Shown here: positions 58,361-64,000 of the stretch, in pieces | How the letters are laid out: each line of letters begins with the position of its first letter | Numbering within the stretch: the stretch's first letter is position 1 | Assembly: GCA_037447655.1 (NCBI GenBank) | Contig: JBBHKE010003397.1 | Span: 124,001-188,000, forward strand | From: Zygnema cylindricum | Lineage: Eukaryota; Streptophyta; Zygnematophyceae; Zygnematales; Zygnemataceae | Direction of reading: 5' to 3' | Length of the DNA stretch: 64,000 nt | The notes under the pieces: generated by a model | The model's database searches: none | What the model saw: the letters and a program-made list of their open reading frames with translations, nothing else | Told to the model about the DNA's origin: nothing | Position numbers and translations under genes: made by a program

Positions 58361-60856
58361 CTCTCTTCGTTTGCGGCACTACTAAAAATGATTTCGCCGT
58401 ATTTTGTCGTGTAGTGACAATGAGACAAAAAACTTTGAATCTCGGATTGTGGACACGTGTCGCATCGATTACGACAGGCTGTCCAAAGCTAGACGACAAA
58501 ATCAGGGACGGTAAATATGATGTACGGTCAGAAACCGTATACGACAAAATTTGAGACTGAGGCTCGGATGGCTGCCAGTTGTCGGATTCGATCGGAATTG
58601 GGACTCGGGAAGGTTTCAATTTACGAATGTATAGTGCGGAAATTTTAGCGCGTATTTTAAGTACGAATCCGTGCGGTACCCATACGTTATTTGTTTCTGG
58701 ATTTAGTGCGTTGTGGAAAATCGCACGAAATTTGTACTACTGTACTGTAGCTATGAGTTTTGTGCAAATGTCAAAAACAGTGATTTGTGCTTTTGTGCGA
58801 TAAAATGGATTTCGTACTTTATTCTGGTTGCAATGCCGCACTAAATAGTAGCCATGGAAAAATAGGTTCGTTATCGTAGGCTTAAATGCTGACAGGTGGA
58901 TTAGTCAGACTTCGCATGTCAGGACAAAAAGGTGAATTCTCATCCTGATCTTTGGCAGGACAGACATTATGCGCCCTTGTTCTCTTTTGTGACCTTTATG
59001 AACCGTAGATCTGTTTCGATGAACGATGGTTTTAAATGCTTTTCTGTGTGAAAAATCAAAACATCTCAAAGACGACAAAGTATTATCAGGAACAGCGCTG
59101 AAAAATTGTAGCGGAGAGATTGAATCGTCTGAAAAAAAAAAGGCAGAATCGAAACATTTTGCACCCAGAATTCACTCACACTTAGTTCTAGTCCATTGTT
59201 CAAAAGTAGGTGAGAGCACACCCATACAATATGCTTATTGTACGCAAAAATAATATAACATTAAGACCCATATTAGGTCGCAAGATGAAATAAAATAGAA
59301 CAGGGTTGAATTACACATGATCGATAGAGTAACAAAAAAAACGGACAAAAAACTTTTTCTGTGAGTTTTGGCGACTTTTATTTAAACCGTCAGATCTAGA
59401 CGATCGGACGGTCGTTGATCAAAGTAGCGATCTAAGAAGATCACATGAAAAGCTTATAACACAACTTACGATAGGACTATCGTCAGATTTGGACGATCGG
59501 ACGGTCGCTGATCAAAGTAGCGACTTAAGACGATCACATGAAAAGCCCATAACACAACTTACGATGAAGGCGCCGACAAAAGACCTACGCCTACTTTTGA
59601 ACTATGCTCTAGTCATTGTGTCATAAAACCGTGTTCAATTCAAAAATAGGTTTTGACCATTGAATTTTTAAAACTGAAAACAAAGTTTTATGTTCTATTT
59701 GTGCCCTATGTTATTGTATATTTGACGGCAGATCGGAATCCACGTGTAAAGTTTTGTCACTTAAGCGGGAAATTAAAAATTAGTAAAAAATCCTTTTTCG
59801 CAGTGTCCTTTTTGGCTTCTACCAGTGTCCGCAGACGCGCCGACGTGGACAATAATAAACTTAAGTAACGATTTCGTCGTTACCTATGTCAACACCTAAG
59901 GCATCCGTACGGAGAATCTTCACTACAAAACAAAGGCTGCGCGCTACGATACGGCTTCATCGGTACATACCATAATTGAGCAGAACGCGTCGGTACGGAC
60001 GATGCGTACATAAAACTGCACGCACGGAAAATGTGTTTGTATTTACACCAAAAACCTCCCTCCAAGAACCGAATCTAAACATCTGTCCTAAGAATGACAC
60101 GTGTCCAACATTTTCAGCGGAAAAAAACCTGACTATCTGCCGCCCGGGAGGTCAGCGGCAAATTCTGGTAAAGTACTATTTTGTCGGCCAGCGTCGTCCA
60201 CACAAATATATACCTGACGGAGATTCGAACACTGTAGCCGACAGTTTCGATTATTTCTTAACAGTATCGACGCTGAGGTGGCAGCTGTTATGCGACTTTC
60301 GGACCTTCTACGCACAGAAAAAAAAGTACGGACACAAAAACTTATATAGTTTAATCTACTCGTACTTCTAATTGATTCGTACTTTACGAAAACTTTGTTT
60401 TTGGGCTCTCCCTGACGCCTTGGACCGTATCTGACCACCGACAAATATCGCGGCTAAAGACGTATCGCAACTGTATCGCATGCCAATAACAGGAAGCATC
60501 ATATTCCGTATTCCGCATTTTTTTTTCTTTTTATACGATGGTGTAACGCAAAGTTAATATATAATACTATTTAGCGCAAGGAGATGTGGCTGATTTCGTC
60601 TACTCACTTAAATAGTGTTCTTAGCAATATTTTACAATTGTCAGCCAAAAAAAGTTGCGACTGAAATTTTTTATTAACTCTAGTAATGATGGGCATTGTA
60701 CAGGTGGAAAATGCAATATTGTGCTAAAATATAATTAGTGATTATAAAATTGCATGTCTCTGTGGATGGGAAAAGGCGTGATAGTTTTTTTTTCCTTTAG
60801 TTGTGGGTACATTATAGTGACCGCCAAAACGATTGGTGATGCTCATTTGTTCATGT
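58270..60856 (+). repeat. Tandem large repeat, copy A (2.59 kb, carries a MITE)
   Basis: It matches 60907-63186 in the same orientation from ACGCGTGTCACGGC to GATTGGTGWTGCTCATTTGT. Landmarks shared by both copies are CTCGGATTGTGGACACGTGT, AAAAACCTCCCTCC, GGACCGTATCTGACCACCGA and GCATGT(C/T)TCTGTGGATGGGA. No coding homology is recognised; the short shared frames are uninformative. Each copy is preceded by a (GA)n tract. Confidence 0.9.
59194..59606. mobile_element. MITE, second member of the 20404 family (413 bp)
   Basis: TIRs CATTGTTCAAAAGTAGG / CCTACTTTTGAACTATG (one mismatch) are flanked by (T/C)TCTAGTC on both sides, an 8-bp target duplication with one difference. The matching place in tandem copy B (about 61880-61895) has no insertion. 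The interior contains two adjacent diverged copies of a ~85-base segment (about 59391-59478 and 59479-59566) that is single in the 274-bp member. Confidence 0.88.
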
Positions 60857-60906
60857 GGAGGGAGGGAGAGAGAGAGGAAGAGAGAGAGAGAGAGAGAGAG
60901 AGTGAT

Positions 60907-63186
60907 ACGCGTGTCACGGCTGCTGGGGGGGAGTAGCAGAAGGGAGGGAGGGAGAGAGAGGGAGAGAGCGTAACGGGGAAAACGGTTTCATTTCTGCTCT
61001 CCTCGTTCGAGGCCCTGTAGTACAAATGTTTTCGCGGTATTTTGTCGTGTTGTGCTTACGGGACAAAAACTTTGAATCTCGGATTGTGGACACGTGTCGC
61101 ATCGATTACGACAGGCTGTCCTTAGCTAGACGACAAAATCAGGGACGGGAAAATGATGTACGGTTAGAAATCATATACGACAAAATTTGTGTCTGAGGCT
61201 CGGATGGCTGCCAGTTGTCTGATTCGATCGGAATTGGGACTCGGGGGGAAGCTTTCAATTTATGAATATAAAGTGCGTAAATTTTAGTGCGGATTTCGAG
61301 TACAAATCTGTGCGGTATCCATACGTTATTTGTTTCTGGATTTAGTGCGTCGTGGAAAATCGCACGAAATTCGTACTACTGTAGCGATGTGGTTGTGCAA
61401 AAACAGTGATTTGTGCTTTTGTGCGATAAAATGGACTTCGTACTTTATTCTGGCGGCAATGCCGCACTAAATAGTAGCCATGGAAAAATAGGTTCGTTAT
61501 TTCTTCGGAGACGTAAATGTTGACAGGGTGGATTAGGTCAGATTCCCTCTGCATGTCAGGACAAAAAGGTACAGTATCCGTACTGGAGTCCTTCGGACTG
61601 TTTATGTTAACGACTCTGTGTCCTGCTTCCATAAAGGACAGAAAAGATTGCGATTTTCCTTGTCTTTTTGTGACCTTTATGAACCGTAGATCTGTTTCGG
61701 ACGAACGATGGTTTAAATGCTTTTTCTGTGCAGAAAAATCAAAATATCTCCAAGACGACAAAAGTATGCCGTACGGATTAGTGCTGAAAAAATTGCAGCG
61801 TGAGAGATTGCACCGTCTGAAAAAAATCAAAAAAAGGGCAGAATCGATACCTTTTGGCGCGTGTGGAATAACTACAGTAGGTCTACTCTATTCATTGTGT
61901 TATAAGCCATATTCAATTCAATAATAGGTTCGGACCATTGAATATTTAAAAGTGAAAACAAAGTTTTACGTTATTGAATATTTGACGGCAGATCGGAACC
62001 CACGCGGAAAGCTTTGTCACTAAAGCAGGAAATTAAATCGAAAAAAAAAAATCATTTTTCGCAGTGTCCTTTTTGGCTTCTACCAGTGTCCGCAGACGCG
62101 CCGACGTGGACAATAATAAACTTAAGTAACGATTTCGTCGTCACCTATGTGAACACCTGTGGCATCCGTACGGAGGATCTTCACTACAAAACACATTTTG
62201 CGCGCTAAGGTACTGGTGCATCCGTACATACTGGTGATAATTGATCAGAACGCGTCGGTACGGACAATGCGTGACATAAAACTGAACGCACGGGAAATGT
62301 GTTTGTCCGTATTTACACCAAAAACCTCCCTCCGAGAACCGAATCTAAGCATCTGTCCTAAGCATGACACGTGTCCAACATTTTCAGCGGAAAAAAACCT
62401 GACTATCTGCCGCCCGGGAGGTCAACGGCAAATTCTGGTAAAATACAGTACTATTTTGTCGGCCAGCGTCGTCCACACAAATATATACCTGACGGAGATT
62501 CGAACACTGTAGCCGACAGTTTCGACCTTTTCTTAACAGTATCGACTCTGACGTGGCAGATGCTATGCGATTTTCAAACCTTCTACGCACAGAAAAAATG
62601 TACGGACGAAAAAATACTTATAGTATAATCTACTCGTACTTCTAATTTATTCGTACTTTACGAAAACTTTGTTTTTGGGCTCTCCCTGACGCCTTGGACC
62701 GTATCTGACCACCGACAAATATCGCGGCTGAACACGTATCGCAACTGTATCGTGTGTCAATAACAGAAAGCATCATATTCCGTATTCCGTATTTTTTTTT
62801 CTTTATATTTTTTTTTATATTATATTCCAGGCGCTACAAAAACAATGCATCGATACGATGGTGTAACGCAAAGTTAATGTATAATAATAGTATTTAGCGC
62901 AAGGAGGTGTGGCTGATTTCGTCTGCTCACTTAAATAGTGTTCTTAGCAATATTTTACAATTGTCGGCCAAAAAAAGTTGCGACTGAATTTTTTTTATTA
63001 ACTCTAGTAATGATGGACAGTGTACAGGTGGAAAATGCAATATTGTGCTAAAATCTAATTAGTGATTATAAAATTGCATGTTTCTGTGGATGGGAAAAGG
63101 CGTGATGGTTTTTTTTTCCTTTTGGAATGTTGTAGGTACATTATAGTGACCGCCAAAACGATTGGTGTTGCTCATTTGTTCATGTT
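60907..63186 (+). repeat. Tandem large repeat, copy B (2.28 kb, MITE-free)
   Basis: The partner of 58270-60856, separated from it by a 50-base (GA)n tract. It lacks the MITE and has small insertions instead, for example TTTTTTTTATATTATATTCC at about 62810 and extra bases near 61595. After its right border the sequence becomes unrelated to that after copy A. Confidence 0.9.
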
Positions 63187-63219
63187 TCCCTATACAATTA
63201 TGTGGTATTCGAGACAAGC

Positions 63220-63345
63220 ATGCATGTGTAGGGTTGGGCACGACATGGCTCACACGTCACGTCACACTCAGCATCGTTTCATCATTTTCATTTTTGCCTT
63301 TCTTTTTTCTTGTTTCCATATACGCAGATGGTTTACCATCGTGCT
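63220..63345 (+). mobile_element. Possible LINE 3' tail with hairpin
   Basis: T-rich sequence ending CAGATGGTTTACCATCGTGC (hairpin GATGGTTTACCATC at 63327-63340), the same motif that ends the LINE at 33544. Only the tail is present. Confidence 0.5.
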
Positions 63346-63849
63346 TATTTTACACGCACATGATGAGTCAATAGGGTTGACTCAAGAACGACATATGAAT
63401 CTCCCATCGCAAATAAAAGAGAATAGACTTTTCACCAGAATATTTTTTAGTTGATGCCTTTTTTTACTTTTGGAGGTATGTCATCGTGTTCAATAAGAAA
63501 CTGGTCATACGTTGTATCAAAGAGTGAACTAACATTGATGGAAAACACGAGCGAGCAAAGGTAAAGAAGCCTAATGTGCTGATTTCCCACTGAACAAACG
63601 TGTTAAATGGCAATGTGCCAGACTTTATATTTCCTCCCCGCATGAAATCACCTCTCTCGAAATACTGGTAATGTTGACGTCATCTTTTGCACTAATCCCC
63701 ATTGACTACTATCATCTCGAGTGCGCCAGATTTTATGCGAGTATCTTTTCCCAGAATACATCACTCGTGTTTCCTCATTCGGAACTGGAATTTCCAAAGA
63801 AAAAGAATGACAAGAGACATTGAGATTACCTATGTGTTGGATGCCGATG
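63346..63849. other. Unassigned sequence near the window end
   Basis: About 500 bases with no recognised coding motif. It may be the body of the LINE copy whose 3' tail follows, but I found no RT or endonuclease motif in it. Confidence 0.4.
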
Positions 63850-64000
63850 CAACTTCACCTGAAGCTTGACACACATCAGGGACTTTTCATCCTTTTTGTT
63901 TATTTCCCCCACATGTAGTTTTTTAGTTTTTGCAATGCTACTTCTTTTTGTTCCCATGGACTCAGATGGCTTACCATCGCACTTTTTAATAAAGCCAGCC
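63850..64000 (+). mobile_element. LINE 3' tail with hairpin, running to the window end
   Basis: Sequence such as TTAGTTTTTGCAATGCTAC and the terminal GATGGCTTACCATC hairpin (63965-63978) followed by CTTTTTAAT align with 33495-33575 of the degenerate LINE, so this is a second, related copy. Only its 3' end is recognisable in the window. Confidence 0.6.

Noticed and set aside
1-64000. CRISPR array, bacterial operons, rRNA or tRNA genes
   Set aside because: No regularly spaced identical repeats with unique spacers, no clover-leaf with TTCGAAT-type arms, and all genes are intron-containing plant genes.

Overview
The window is nuclear DNA of a green plant in the streptophyte lineage (land plant or charophyte alga; I cannot name the species). 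The evidence is a set of plant-type genes with many short GT-AG introns: autophagy protein ATG6/Beclin 1, acidic ribosomal protein P2, a type II membrane nucleotide-sugar transferase of the PF03407 type, cytosolic leucyl-tRNA synthetase, chloroplast fructose-1,6-bisphosphatase (FBPase) with a transit peptide, and an ARM-repeat protein of the plant PUB type. Intergenic DNA is dominated by long CT/GA tracts and transposon debris. Two 10-base N gaps mark assembly joins.

Layout. 1-1300 is a homopyrimidine tract. 1398-5899 (+) is the 3' part of ATG6, whose 5' exons lie off the left edge. 9066-10334 (-) is ribosomal P2, with an intron rich in telo-box motifs. 10.7-24.5 kb is a gene-free repeat field: CT tracts, a family of TA-flanked terminal-inverted-repeat (TIR) elements, and a pair of ~1.5-1.7 kb direct repeats, one of which carries a MITE that the other lacks. 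24861-28684 (+) is the seven-exon glycosyltransferase. 30.3-33.6 kb is a decayed non-LTR retrotransposon with reverse transcriptase, zinc knuckle and restriction-like endonuclease remnants.

35.2-49.1 kb (-) is leucyl-tRNA synthetase, with 26 exons recognised. It diverges from chloroplast FBPase (49724-52890, +) across about 650 bases. 54404-57062 (-) is the ARM-repeat gene in two exons. 58.3-63.2 kb holds two tandem ~2.3-2.6 kb repeats, one carrying a second copy of the same MITE family. Two LINE 3' tails close the window.

The genes are unrelated housekeeping functions and do not form a pathway. The most notable points are as follows. The FBPase copy has lost the exon segment for its metal-binding/catalytic loop and carries frameshifts. 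The leucyl-tRNA synthetase lacks about 90 residues of its editing domain in phase and has a 2-base insertion at KMSKS. Two MITE insertions are each supported by an uninserted copy of the flanking repeat in the same window. A TA-target TIR family is present as full, internally deleted, truncated and head-to-head copies.
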